This document shows, one piece after another, positions 7,165 through 14,980 of a stretch of DNA of 64,000 nucleotides; the stretch's first letter is position 1; every line of letters begins with the position of its first letter. The stretch spans positions 1 through 64,000 of the forward strand of contig NZ_JBEOMB010000007.1 in the NCBI RefSeq assembly GCF_046000175.1, in the 5' to 3' direction. The translations under genes were made by a program, and so were the position numbers. Origin of the DNA: Rhodoplanes sp046000175 (lineage in GTDB: Bacteria; Pseudomonadota; Alphaproteobacteria; Rhizobiales; Xanthobacteraceae). The notes under the pieces were generated by a model. It ran no database searches and had not been told where the DNA came from. It worked only from the letters and a program-made list of their open reading frames with translations.

Positions 7165-9314
7165 GCCGCCGCGTGACCGATATCGCCGTCAACCCGTTCG
7201 AGGACGACGTGGTGCGCGAGCCGCGCGACGTGTCGTTCTCGGTGAGGGGGCTCAACGACGCGCCGCTGAGCCGGCTCAATCGCGAATTCTCGGCGCTCGA
7301 TGGCGGCCCGCCCCCGCGCAAGCCGGCGCGCGCCAAGAAGGCGCAGCTCGTCGTCTCGCCGGACCGCGGCTACGGCAAGTCGCATCTGCTCGGCCGGCTG
7401 TTCGGCAAGCTCGGGCGGCGCGCCACCAAGGTGTATCTGCGGCCGTTCCAGGATCCGTTCAAGGCGTGGCACTCGATACTGCTGCTCACCCTGCAGGAGC
7501 TGGAGCAGCCGGACGAGGCCCGCCGCGGCGCGCCGCGGCAGATCGAGTCGCTCGCCGTCGGCACCCTCGCCCATGTCGCGGCCGACTTCATCGCCGACCT
7601 GCCGAACTACAAGGACGCGGCCGGCGCCGTGGCGTTCCTGCGCAAGCTCGGCGCCGAGGCGACGCTGCCGGACGACAAGACGCGGCCGTGGTTCGAGTGG
7701 CTGAGCGGCCGCATCCTCGATCCGCGCGATATCGGCAAGCTGACGACCCGCATGCATCTGCGCGGCATCGATCTCGACGGCCGCGAGCAGGCCTGGCTGA
7801 TCGTGCTGGCCGCGATCGCGCTCGACGAGCGCGCCGGCGAAGGCCGCCGCACCGCGCTCAAATGGCTGCGCGCCGAGTCGCTGGAGCCGGAGGAGCTCGA
7901 CTTCCTCGGCCTCTCCGCCGCCGACAACGAGGTGCGGGCCGACGCCACGGCACAGGAGATCAACGACCTCTCGTTCCGCCGCCTGCAGGGGCTGTGCCTG
8001 CTGGCTTCTTATTATCGGCCGTTCCTGTTCTGCTTCGACCAGACCGAGTTCTACGCCAGCGATCCGGCGCTGGTGCGCACGCTCGGCAACTGCATCGACC
8101 AGCTCTATGTCGATCTGCGCAACCACCTTACCGTGATCACGACCAACCAGGGGAATTGGTTGGCCGAGATATTACCACGGATCGCGCACCCGCAGCGTGA
8201 TCGACTTTCTCCAGAGATCATGCTCGAGGGTATCAAGATTTCGGGTGCTCGCGAGCTGATCTGCGCGCGCCTATCGGAGTATGATGCCGGCGATGAAGTA
8301 ATCGAGAGCTTCTTCGCCGACGGCTGGCTGGAATCACTTTTTGATCGTCTGAACGAGATCGGCGTCCGGGACCTGCTGATGCGGGCCGCCGAGCGGTTCC
8401 GTGCGCTCGCCGAGCCGGGACCTCCGCCCCCACCTCCACCACTCGACGATCTGTTCCTCCTCCAGGTCAACGACGTGCGCTCCAAGCAGGCGCTGATCGC
8501 CTACAGCCCGGATGCGCTGATGTGGTTCGTCAAGGACGTCGGCAAGGGGCAGCCCGGCGTCACGGTGAGCCGGCCGGCGCATCGCCGTTACGTCACGGTC
8601 GAGTGGGCGTGGCCGGACCGCTCGGTGTTCTTCGCCTTCGAAGGCGGCGACCACTGGCATCGCTGGGGCAGCATCGCCAAGGAGGCGGTCGATCTCGCCG
8701 AGGCGATTCCGGGACGCGCCGTGCGCACCTACGTGTTCCGCACGCCCGACCTGCCCAAGGTGCCGCGCCCGAGCTGGACCGGCACGAACAAGCAGATCGC
8801 GGCCGCCGAGCAGAAGGGCTTCGCCATCGTGGCGCTGACGCTCGATCAGGTGTGCGAGCTGCACGCGGCGCGCGAGCTGTACTCGAACGCCCTGCAGGGC
8901 AACATCCCGTATAGCGGCGCCGAGACGCTGGCCTTCCTACAGGCGCGCTTCGCTCCACTGTTGAAGAGCCTCGCCGAGCGGCCGCCGTCGTCGCCCGCCG
9001 GGTCGCCGCCGCAGCCCGCCGGTAACGGCGCCGCCCCGGCGGCGACATCGAACGAACAAACGCCGGCCGGGCAGCCGGCCGACGGACAGGTGATGGCCGA
9101 CGGCGCGGCGGCGATCGAGCTCGACCCCAAGCGTCTGCGCCTGGTGCTCGAGACCGTGCGCGAGCAGAAGATCGTCGACATCGCGGCGGTGCTCGGCCGG
9201 CTCGGCGACGAGACCTTGCGCGATCCGCTCCTGCGCAGCGTCGAGTTGCATCCGAACCTGAAGGCGCATCCGGGGCCCAAGACGATCTTCCTGCAATGGC
9301 GCAACACACCCTGA
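7161..9314 (+). CDS. AAA/STAND-like P-loop ATPase with unknown C-terminal domain; second gene of cassette
   Basis: 717 residues. The N-terminus carries an NPFEDD motif. A Walker A loop, DRGYGKSH (68-75), is followed by a long helical insert. A Walker B strand FLFCFDQTE (288-296), a sensor-1-like TTNQ (327-330) and possible arginine fingers R340/R346 complete an ORC/Cdc6 or STAND-type core. A run of seven prolines (421-427) leads into an unrecognised domain (about 430-605) with EWAWP and FEGGDHWHRW motifs. A low-complexity linker (606-650) and a C-terminal winged-helix-like segment (about 651-712) follow. It overlaps the upstream gene by 4 nt and the downstream gene by 19 nt. Codons for about residues 323-400 are noticeably less GC-rich. 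Likely an ATP-driven switch or loader for the downstream nuclease (inference). Confidence 0.82.
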   Translation: MSRRVTDIAVNPFEDDVVREPRDVSFSVRGLNDAPLSRLNREFSALDGGPPPRKPARAKKAQLVVSPDRGYGKSHLLGRLFGKLGRRATKVYLRPFQDPFKAWHSILLLTLQELEQPDEARRGAPRQIESLAVGTLAHVAADFIADLPNYKDAAGAVAFLRKLGAEATLPDDKTRPWFEWLSGRILDPRDIGKLTTRMHLRGIDLDGREQAWLIVLAAIALDERAGEGRRTALKWLRAESLEPEELDFLGLSAADNEVRADATAQEINDLSFRRLQGLCLLASYYRPFLFCFDQTEFYASDPALVRTLGNCIDQLYVDLRNHLTVITTNQGNWLAEILPRIAHPQRDRLSPEIMLEGIKISGARELICARLSEYDAGDEVIESFFADGWLESLFDRLNEIGVRDLLMRAAERFRALAEPGPPPPPPPLDDLFLLQVNDVRSKQALIAYSPDALMWFVKDVGKGQPGVTVSRPAHRRYVTVEWAWPDRSVFFAFEGGDHWHRWGSIAKEAVDLAEAIPGRAVRTYVFRTPDLPKVPRPSWTGTNKQIAAAEQKGFAIVALTLDQVCELHAARELYSNALQGNIPYSGAETLAFLQARFAPLLKSLAERPPSSPAGSPPQPAGNGAAPAATSNEQTPAGQPADGQVMADGAAAIELDPKRLRLVLETVREQKIVDIAAVLGRLGDETLRDPLLRSVELHPNLKAHPGPKTIFLQWRNTP

Positions 9315-11167
9315 CGGCGAGCGAGCTGACCGCCGCGGTCCTCGACGAGGATTGGCGGGCGCGCTGGCGCGCCGGCGAGAAGCCGTCGACCCGCAGCTTC
9401 GCGCCGCCCGGCACGGTTCGGGCGATGAGCCTGCGCTTCCACACCGAGGCCGAGGCGCTGGTGCGCTGGCTGACCGCGCCCGAGAGCATCGCGGCGGCGG
9501 CGAAGGCCGACACGGCCGAGGCGCTGGTCGATCATCTGTGGGCGACCTCGCTGCAGGCTCTCACCGACAAGCTGTTCGCCGAGGGCCGCGGCGAGGAGGC
9601 GCAGCTGTTCACGGCGCGGCTGCGGAGCTTCTGCACCCGGCTGATCGATCTGCGGCGACGCGCGAAGAGCTTCGAGACCTGGCAGGACGTGTTCGTCGCC
9701 GCCGAGCAGGATCTCGCCCGCGTGCCGGTGCGGGTCGGCGACGGCGTCGTCGAAATCCGCGCCCGCGTCGACGCGATCCGCATCCATCCCGGCGGCCATC
9801 TCGAGGTCGTCGACTACAAGCTCTCGCAGGGCGACCGGCAGAAGCACGATCTGGTGCAGCTGTCGATCTACGCCCATCTGCTGCCGCTCTGGCGCCCCGG
9901 CTGCGCCTTCGCCGGCACGCTCGAATACTATCTTCCGGAGTTCTCCGAGCTGCACGTCACGCGCGACGATCTCGCCGGCATCTTTTCGGACATGGTGGCA
10001 CCGGTGCTTCGGGAGCTGTTTCCGACCACGCGATCCGCCGCCGAGACGGGGCTGCGGCCCGCACGCGCGGAGACGCCCGCGCAAAAGCGCGATCCCGGCG
10101 TCGCGCTGCTCGGCCACCGGGTGATCACCGCGTTCGGCGCGCACAACCTCGGGGTCGAGGTGACGGGCGTCATTCAGGGGCCGCAGCTCGTCCGCATCAA
10201 GCTGACGCCGAGGCCGGGCGTGAAGGTCGCCTCGCTCGCCAACCGGGCGGCCGATCTTCAGGTCGCGCTGGCGCTCGCCGAGCCGCCGCTGATCCGCGCC
10301 GGCAAGGGTTTCGTCATGCTCGACCTGCCGCGGCCGGAGCCGACGGCATGCCTCCTGCAGGACGCGCTCGCCGGGCCGCTCGCGGCCGCGCTGAAGAGCC
10401 CGGTGGCGATCCCGATCGGCATCGGGGTGGAGGGCGAGCCGGTGGTCGCCGACTTCGCCGACCCCAACACCTGCCACGCGCTTGTCGCCGGCTCCACCGG
10501 CTCGGGCAAGAGCGAGTGGCTGAAGGCGATGGTCGCGACGCTCGCGTTGCGCAACGCGCCGCAGGCGGTCCGGATCGCGCTGATCGATCCGAAGATCCTC
10601 ACCTTCGCGGGCGTCGAGGCGAGCCCCTATCTGTGGCGTCCGGTGGCGACCACGCTCGCCGACGCGATGGCGATCCTGCGCGCCGCCATCGCCGAGATGG
10701 AGGAGCGCTACCAGCGGCTCAAGCGCGGCGGCTTCGCCAATCTGGCCGAGCGCATCGCCGCCGGCGAGACCGACATCCCGTTCCTGGTGCTGGTGCTCGA
10801 CGAGTTCGCCGACCTGATCCTGGCCGGCCGCGACGAGAAGAAGGAGTTCGAGGCGCTGGTCGCCCGCATCGCCGGCATGGGGCGGGCCGCCGGCATCCAT
10901 CTGGTGCTGGCGACGCAGCGCCCCGACAAGACGATCGTCACCGGCCTGGTCAAGGCGAACCTGCCGCTGAAGGTCTGCCTCAAGGTCGCCAATGCCGTGA
11001 ACGCCCAGATCGTGCTCGACGAGACGGGCGCCGAGAGCCTCTACGGCAAGGGCGACCTCTTGTGCGACCTCGGCAAGGGCCTCGTGCGGGCGCAGGGCCT
11101 GTTCATCCCGCAGGCCGCGTTCCTGGCCGCCCTGGCGCCGCCGGCGTGCCGCTCCGGCGGAACCTGA
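9296..11167 (+). CDS. RecB/Cas4-like PD-(D/E)XK nuclease fused to FtsK/SpoIIIE DNA-translocase motor; third gene of cassette
   Basis: 623 residues. The N-terminal half is helical, then shows the RecB-family nuclease core: D159 in ARVDAIRI, DYK (173-175) in LEVVDYKLS, and the QLSIY motif (188-192) of the RecB/Cas4 group. From about 270 it matches the soluble FtsK motor: a beta region with PGVKVASLANRAADLQVAL, Walker A GSTGSGKSE (399-407), Walker B LVLDEFADL (499-507) and ATQRP (539-543). The four FtsK membrane helices and the C-terminal gamma winged helix are absent, so this is not the division translocase. The start at 9296 overlaps the upstream stop by 19 nt. Expected role: pump along DNA and cut it. 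Substrate and biological purpose are unknown. Confidence 0.88.
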   Translation: MAQHTLTASELTAAVLDEDWRARWRAGEKPSTRSFAPPGTVRAMSLRFHTEAEALVRWLTAPESIAAAAKADTAEALVDHLWATSLQALTDKLFAEGRGEEAQLFTARLRSFCTRLIDLRRRAKSFETWQDVFVAAEQDLARVPVRVGDGVVEIRARVDAIRIHPGGHLEVVDYKLSQGDRQKHDLVQLSIYAHLLPLWRPGCAFAGTLEYYLPEFSELHVTRDDLAGIFSDMVAPVLRELFPTTRSAAETGLRPARAETPAQKRDPGVALLGHRVITAFGAHNLGVEVTGVIQGPQLVRIKLTPRPGVKVASLANRAADLQVALALAEPPLIRAGKGFVMLDLPRPEPTACLLQDALAGPLAAALKSPVAIPIGIGVEGEPVVADFADPNTCHALVAGSTGSGKSEWLKAMVATLALRNAPQAVRIALIDPKILTFAGVEASPYLWRPVATTLADAMAILRAAIAEMEERYQRLKRGGFANLAERIAAGETDIPFLVLVLDEFADLILAGRDEKKEFEALVARIAGMGRAAGIHLVLATQRPDKTIVTGLVKANLPLKVCLKVANAVNAQIVLDETGAESLYGKGDLLCDLGKGLVRAQGLFIPQAAFLAALAPPACRSGGT

Positions 11168-11258
11168 CGCACGGGCGGGCGAGCGAGGGCGCGCGCCCCG
11201 CCCTGCTTGCCGCTCTCCGCCGGCTTCGCCACAGTACGGCCGCGTCGGCGTGGCCTGC

Positions 11259-13043
11259 ATGAACCGGCGTTCTCCGGCAAGGCATCGCGTGGCCCCCGTC
11301 CCTACCGAGTTCGAAGCACCCCACCGGCTGCGATCGCTCGTCCGCTCGCGCGAGACGGCGCTGGTCGTGCTCGGCGCCATGGCCGGGGCCATCGCCGGCC
11401 TCGTGGTCACCGTCATGAACGCCGCCGTCGACGGCCTGCACGCCTTCCTGTTCGGCATCCCGGCCGGGACGCGGCTGTCGGCCTCGTGGTCGGTCGATCC
11501 GGTCGCGGCGGTCGCGGTGCCGTGCCTCGGCGGGCTCGCCTTCGGCATCGCCTCGGCCTGGCTGGCGACGCGCCGGCCACAGCGCGAGATCGACCCGATC
11601 GAGGCCAACGCCCTGCACGGCGGCCGCATGTCGCTGCTGGGCAGCGTCGTCGTCGCGGTCAAGACCGTGTGGTCGAGCGGGGTCGGCGCCTCGGTCGGCC
11701 TGGAGGCCGGCTATACCCAGCTCGCGGCCGGCATCGCGTCGCGGCTCGGTATCGCGTTCCGGCTGCGCCGCGGCGACCTGCGGGTGCTGGTCGGCTGCGG
11801 GGCCGCGGGCGGCATCGCGGGCGCCTTCCAGGCGCCGCTCGCCGGCGCGTTCTACGCCTTCGAATTGGTGATCGGCACCTACTCGGTCGCCGGCCTCGCG
11901 CCGGTCGCGGCCGCCGCCGTGGTCGGCTACGCGGTCGCCGGCGCGCTCTCGCCCGGCCATCTCGGCATCATCACGGTGCCGAGCGGCACGGTCGCCCATC
12001 ACGATCTCCTGTTCGCCGCCCTGCTCGGCCTCGCCATGGCGGGCCTCGGGATCGCGGTGATGCGATCCGTCGCCGTGGTCGAGGCGTTGTTCGTGCGCTT
12101 CGTCAAGCCGGCGCTGCGGCCGTTCCTCGGCGGCCTCGTCGTCGGCTGTCTCGCCCTGATCACGCCGCGGGTGCTGTCGTCCGGGCACGGCGCCCTGCAT
12201 CTCGTCGGGCTGCTCGACCTGTCGCTGAAGACGATCGCGCTGATCCTCGCGCTGAAGATCGTCGCCTCGGTGGTGTCGCTCGGCGCCGGCTTCCGCGGCG
12301 GCCTGTTCTTCGCGTCGCTGCTGATGGGCGCGCTCGCCGGCCAGATCTTCGCCGTCGCGATCGCCACGGTGGCCCCTAGCCTGCAGGTCGACTCGAACAT
12401 CTGGTCCGTCGTGGCGATGAGCGCGCTCGCCGCCACCGTGATCGGCGGACCGCTGACCATGACGTTCATCGCGCTCGAATCGACCGGCGACCTGTGGCTC
12501 ACGGTCGCCGTGCTGGTCGCTGTGATCGTCGCCGCCCAGGTGACGCGCGAAACCTTCGGCTACTCCTTCGCGACCTGGCGATTCCATCTGCGCGGCGAGA
12601 CGATCCGCAGCGCCGCCGATGTCGGCTGGATGCGCGACCTCACCGTCGGTCGGATGATGCGCGAGGCCCGCACCGTGCCGGCCGACACCACGATCGGGGC
12701 GTTGCGCCGCGCCTTCCCGCTGGGCTCGACCGGACAGGTGGTGGCGGTCGACGCGAACGACGTCTATGCCGGCCTCGTCTCCGTGCCGGACGCGCATGCG
12801 GCCGAGCGCGACGAGGCGGCGCCGGTGCGCAGCCTGCTGCGCTTTTCCGAGGAGATGCTGTCGCGCACCATGACGGCCAAGCAGGCCGCGGCCGTGTTCG
12901 ACCGCACCGAGGCGGAGGCGCTGGCGGTCGTCGAATCGGAGGAGACCCGCAAGGTCGTCGGCCTGCTCACCGAGGCCTATCTGCTGCGCCGCTACTCGGC
13001 CGAGCTCGAGCGCCGCCGCCAGGAGATCATCGGAGAAGGATGA
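11259..13043 (+). CDS. ClC-family chloride channel/antiporter with C-terminal CBS-like region
   Basis: 594-residue inner-membrane protein. A ClC core (about 30-435) with many hydrophobic helices is followed by a soluble tail (about 445-590) resembling a CBS pair. The glutamate that gates chloride in the family sits in GLEAG (about 147-151) in place of the usual GREGP; the inner Glu is conserved in AFELVIG. GFRGGLF replaces GxFxP, and no GSGIP is obvious. The nearest ATG, 11259, is chosen over an in-frame GTG three codons upstream. It begins 91 bp after the nuclease-FtsK gene, close enough for readthrough, but functional linkage is not implied. Channel versus H+/Cl- exchange cannot be told. 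Confidence 0.9.
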   Translation: MNRRSPARHRVAPVPTEFEAPHRLRSLVRSRETALVVLGAMAGAIAGLVVTVMNAAVDGLHAFLFGIPAGTRLSASWSVDPVAAVAVPCLGGLAFGIASAWLATRRPQREIDPIEANALHGGRMSLLGSVVVAVKTVWSSGVGASVGLEAGYTQLAAGIASRLGIAFRLRRGDLRVLVGCGAAGGIAGAFQAPLAGAFYAFELVIGTYSVAGLAPVAAAAVVGYAVAGALSPGHLGIITVPSGTVAHHDLLFAALLGLAMAGLGIAVMRSVAVVEALFVRFVKPALRPFLGGLVVGCLALITPRVLSSGHGALHLVGLLDLSLKTIALILALKIVASVVSLGAGFRGGLFFASLLMGALAGQIFAVAIATVAPSLQVDSNIWSVVAMSALAATVIGGPLTMTFIALESTGDLWLTVAVLVAVIVAAQVTRETFGYSFATWRFHLRGETIRSAADVGWMRDLTVGRMMREARTVPADTTIGALRRAFPLGSTGQVVAVDANDVYAGLVSVPDAHAAERDEAAPVRSLLRFSEEMLSRTMTAKQAAAVFDRTEAEALAVVESEETRKVVGLLTEAYLLRRYSAELERRRQEIIGEG

Positions 13044-13187
13044 CTCTCGGCGACGCGGTGATGCTCGTGTCGCCGATACGGCGAACGCGCCCGCTGGACT
13101 CACGAGAGGTTCCCGCAGACGAGAATCAGATCGCGCCGCCGCTGGGCGGAACACCTGCCGACGACGCGGGCCGCCGGCGACGCGGCG

Positions 13188-13697
13188 TCAGGCCGGCCAG
13201 GCGAAGGCGATCTTGTCGAGCGTCTTGGTGCCGAAGGTCTCGGACGAGCGCGCCACCGGGCGGCCACCGAGCGCGCGATAGAAGTCCAGCGCCGGCTCGT
13301 TGTCGGACAGCGCCCAGACCACGAGGCTCTTCATGCCGTTCTGCGCGAGGTCGCGCCGCGCCGCGGTGAACAGACGGCGGCCGAAACCGAGGCCCTGAAA
13401 CTCCGGCCGCATGTAGAGCTCGTAGACCTCGCCCTCGTAGGCGAGGCTGCGGGCGCGGTTGCGGCCGTAGTTGGAGTAGCCCGCGATCTGATCGCCGAAG
13501 CAGAACAGCGAGACGCGGCTGCCCTTGCGGATGGCGCCGTCCCACCAGGCCGGGCCGCGCCGCTGCACCAGCTTTTCCAGCTCGGCGCCCGGGATGATGC
13601 CGCGATAGGCGGTCCGCCAAGCCTCGTCGTGGGCCGCTGCGACCGACGTCGCATCGGAGACCTTGGCACGGCGAATCTCGATCAGAACGGTGCTCAT
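13188..13697 (-). CDS. GNAT-family N-acetyltransferase
   Basis: 169 residues from the ATG at 13697; alternative in-frame starts (ATG 13730, TTG 13733) would add 11-12 residues, and none has a strong ribosome site. Acetyl-CoA-binding motif A is visible as YMRPEFQGLGFGRRLF (Q/RxxGxG/A loop), followed by the helix and VVWALSDNEPALDFYRALG, a typical motif B. The substrate is unknown; related proteins act on small amines or protein N-termini. It lies downstream of glucokinase on the same strand with a gap of about 157 bp. Confidence 0.88.
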   Translation of the reverse strand: MSTVLIEIRRAKVSDATSVAAAHDEAWRTAYRGIIPGAELEKLVQRRGPAWWDGAIRKGSRVSLFCFGDQIAGYSNYGRNRARSLAYEGEVYELYMRPEFQGLGFGRRLFTAARRDLAQNGMKSLVVWALSDNEPALDFYRALGGRPVARSSETFGTKTLDKIAFAWPA

Positions 13698-13854
13698 GGC
13701 CTCGATTAGAACCAACGCGCCGACCTGCATCAAGAGGGCGCAGATACGTATTCTTCACCGTATTCGCGACTGTGGCCCCATGGACACATGCGGGTCGTCC
13801 CGGCCACGCCTGCCGCAGTGGCCCGCCGAAGCGGGGGTTTCGCGCGGGTCGCGA

Positions 13855-14835
13855 TCAGGCCGGCGCGGTGCGCGCGGCGTTTCGGCGAGCGAGATGGGCC
13901 GCATGCGCCGCGCAGCCGAGCAGGCCCGGCTCGCTGCAGGTGACGAGCGCGGTCGGGATCGCCTCCAGCATCGGCCGCATCGGCGGATGCGCCTCGAAGG
14001 CGGCCCGAAACGCCGCGCCGTCGATCAGGTCCCCGAGCTTCTGGGCGACGCCGCCGCCGACATAGAGGCCGCCCGTCGACTTGAAGCCGAGCGCGACGTC
14101 GCCGGCGAAGCGGCCGAGCAGGCGCACGAACAACGCGACCGTCGCGCGCGCCGCCGGATCTCCGCGCTCCGCCGCCGCGTCGATGCCGGCCGCATCGATC
14201 ATCGCGCCGTCGTGTGCCGGCGAGTCCGGATGCAGCGCCGCGTGGAGCCGCGCGAGACCGGCGCCCGAGATCACGGTCTCGGCCGACACCGTCTCGACGG
14301 TCGCGGCGATCCGCTGGAACACCGGCCATTCGTCGGGCGCCGCAGGACCGAACGACATGTGGCCGGCCTCGCTCGCCACCGCCGTGTAGCCGCCGGCCTC
14401 CTCCGGCACCAGCGCGGCGACGCCGAGCCCGGTGCCGGGGCCGAGCACCGCGAGCGGCCCGTCGCGCCCCGGCAGCGCGGCCCCGAGCGGCCGCAGATCG
14501 TCGCGCCCGAAGGTCGGCAGCGCCCAGGCGAAGGCCTCGAAATCGTTGATGGCGCACGCCCAGCGGAAGCCGAAGCGCGCCTCGATGCGATCGAGGTCGA
14601 GCACCCAGTCGCGGTTGGTGAGGGCGATCCTGCGGCCCCGCACGGGCCCGGCGACGGCGAGCACGGCGGCCTGCGGGGCGAGACCGGACGCGGCGAGATA
14701 GTCCGCGATCGCGTCGTCGAGCGTCGCGACGCGATCGTTGGCGAAGCTGTGGACCCGCTCGGGCCGGCCCTCCGGGCCGGTCACGGCGAGTCGCGTGTTG
14801 GTGCCGCCGATGTCGGCGATCAGGCTCGTGATCAT
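13855..14835 (-). CDS. glk: Glucokinase (Glk family, ATP-dependent)
   Basis: Phosphorylates glucose to glucose-6-phosphate in the cytoplasm. 326 residues, typical of the proteobacterial Glk family (not ROK). Motifs in order: phosphate-1 loop ADIGGTNTRLAV near the N-terminus, NDFEAFAWAL with the catalytic Asp, GPGTGLGVAAL, SEAGHMSF with the sugar-contacting Glu and His, and GGLYVGGGVA at the adenosine site. The start at 14835 places the ADIGGTNTR motif at residues 7-15 as expected; the longer open frame adds 25 residues with no motif. Monocistronic or with the downstream GNAT gene. Confidence 0.93.
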   Translation of the reverse strand: MITSLIADIGGTNTRLAVTGPEGRPERVHSFANDRVATLDDAIADYLAASGLAPQAAVLAVAGPVRGRRIALTNRDWVLDLDRIEARFGFRWACAINDFEAFAWALPTFGRDDLRPLGAALPGRDGPLAVLGPGTGLGVAALVPEEAGGYTAVASEAGHMSFGPAAPDEWPVFQRIAATVETVSAETVISGAGLARLHAALHPDSPAHDGAMIDAAGIDAAAERGDPAARATVALFVRLLGRFAGDVALGFKSTGGLYVGGGVAQKLGDLIDGAAFRAAFEAHPPMRPMLEAIPTALVTCSEPGLLGCAAHAAHLARRNAARTAPA

Positions 14836-14928
14836 GCAGGCGGATTCCACGGCGCGAGACGCGAGGACGAGACCCTCGACCTCAGATATCGCCCCATCAG
14901 GAAACCGCAAGGCACGGCGCGGCGGCCT

Positions 14929-14955
14929 CGATGCGCGGGCCGAGCCCGCGCATCG
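14929..14955. terminator. Perfect GC-rich hairpin downstream of MetE-like gene
   Basis: Arms CGATGCGCGGGC and GCCCGCGCATCG pair perfectly over 12 bp with a 3-nt loop. It lies about 25 bp past the stop of the leftward MetE-like gene and upstream of glk. Without a T-run it is only a candidate terminator or RNA-stability hairpin. Confidence 0.45.
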
Positions 14956-14980
14956 CGTGCGGCGGCGCGGATGTGCCCGC

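Noticed and set aside
7161..9314. BREX BrxC or DISARM component
   Set aside because: Shorter than BrxC, different C-terminal region, and no PglX, PglZ or methyltransferase genes nearby.
9296..11167. Annotation as the cell-division translocase FtsK
   Set aside because: No four-helix membrane domain and no gamma domain, and the N-terminus is a nuclease-like domain.
6358..11167. Prophage or integrative element carrying the cassette
   Set aside because: No integrase, tRNA, att-like repeats or structural phage genes; overall composition matches the surroundings except for one small patch.
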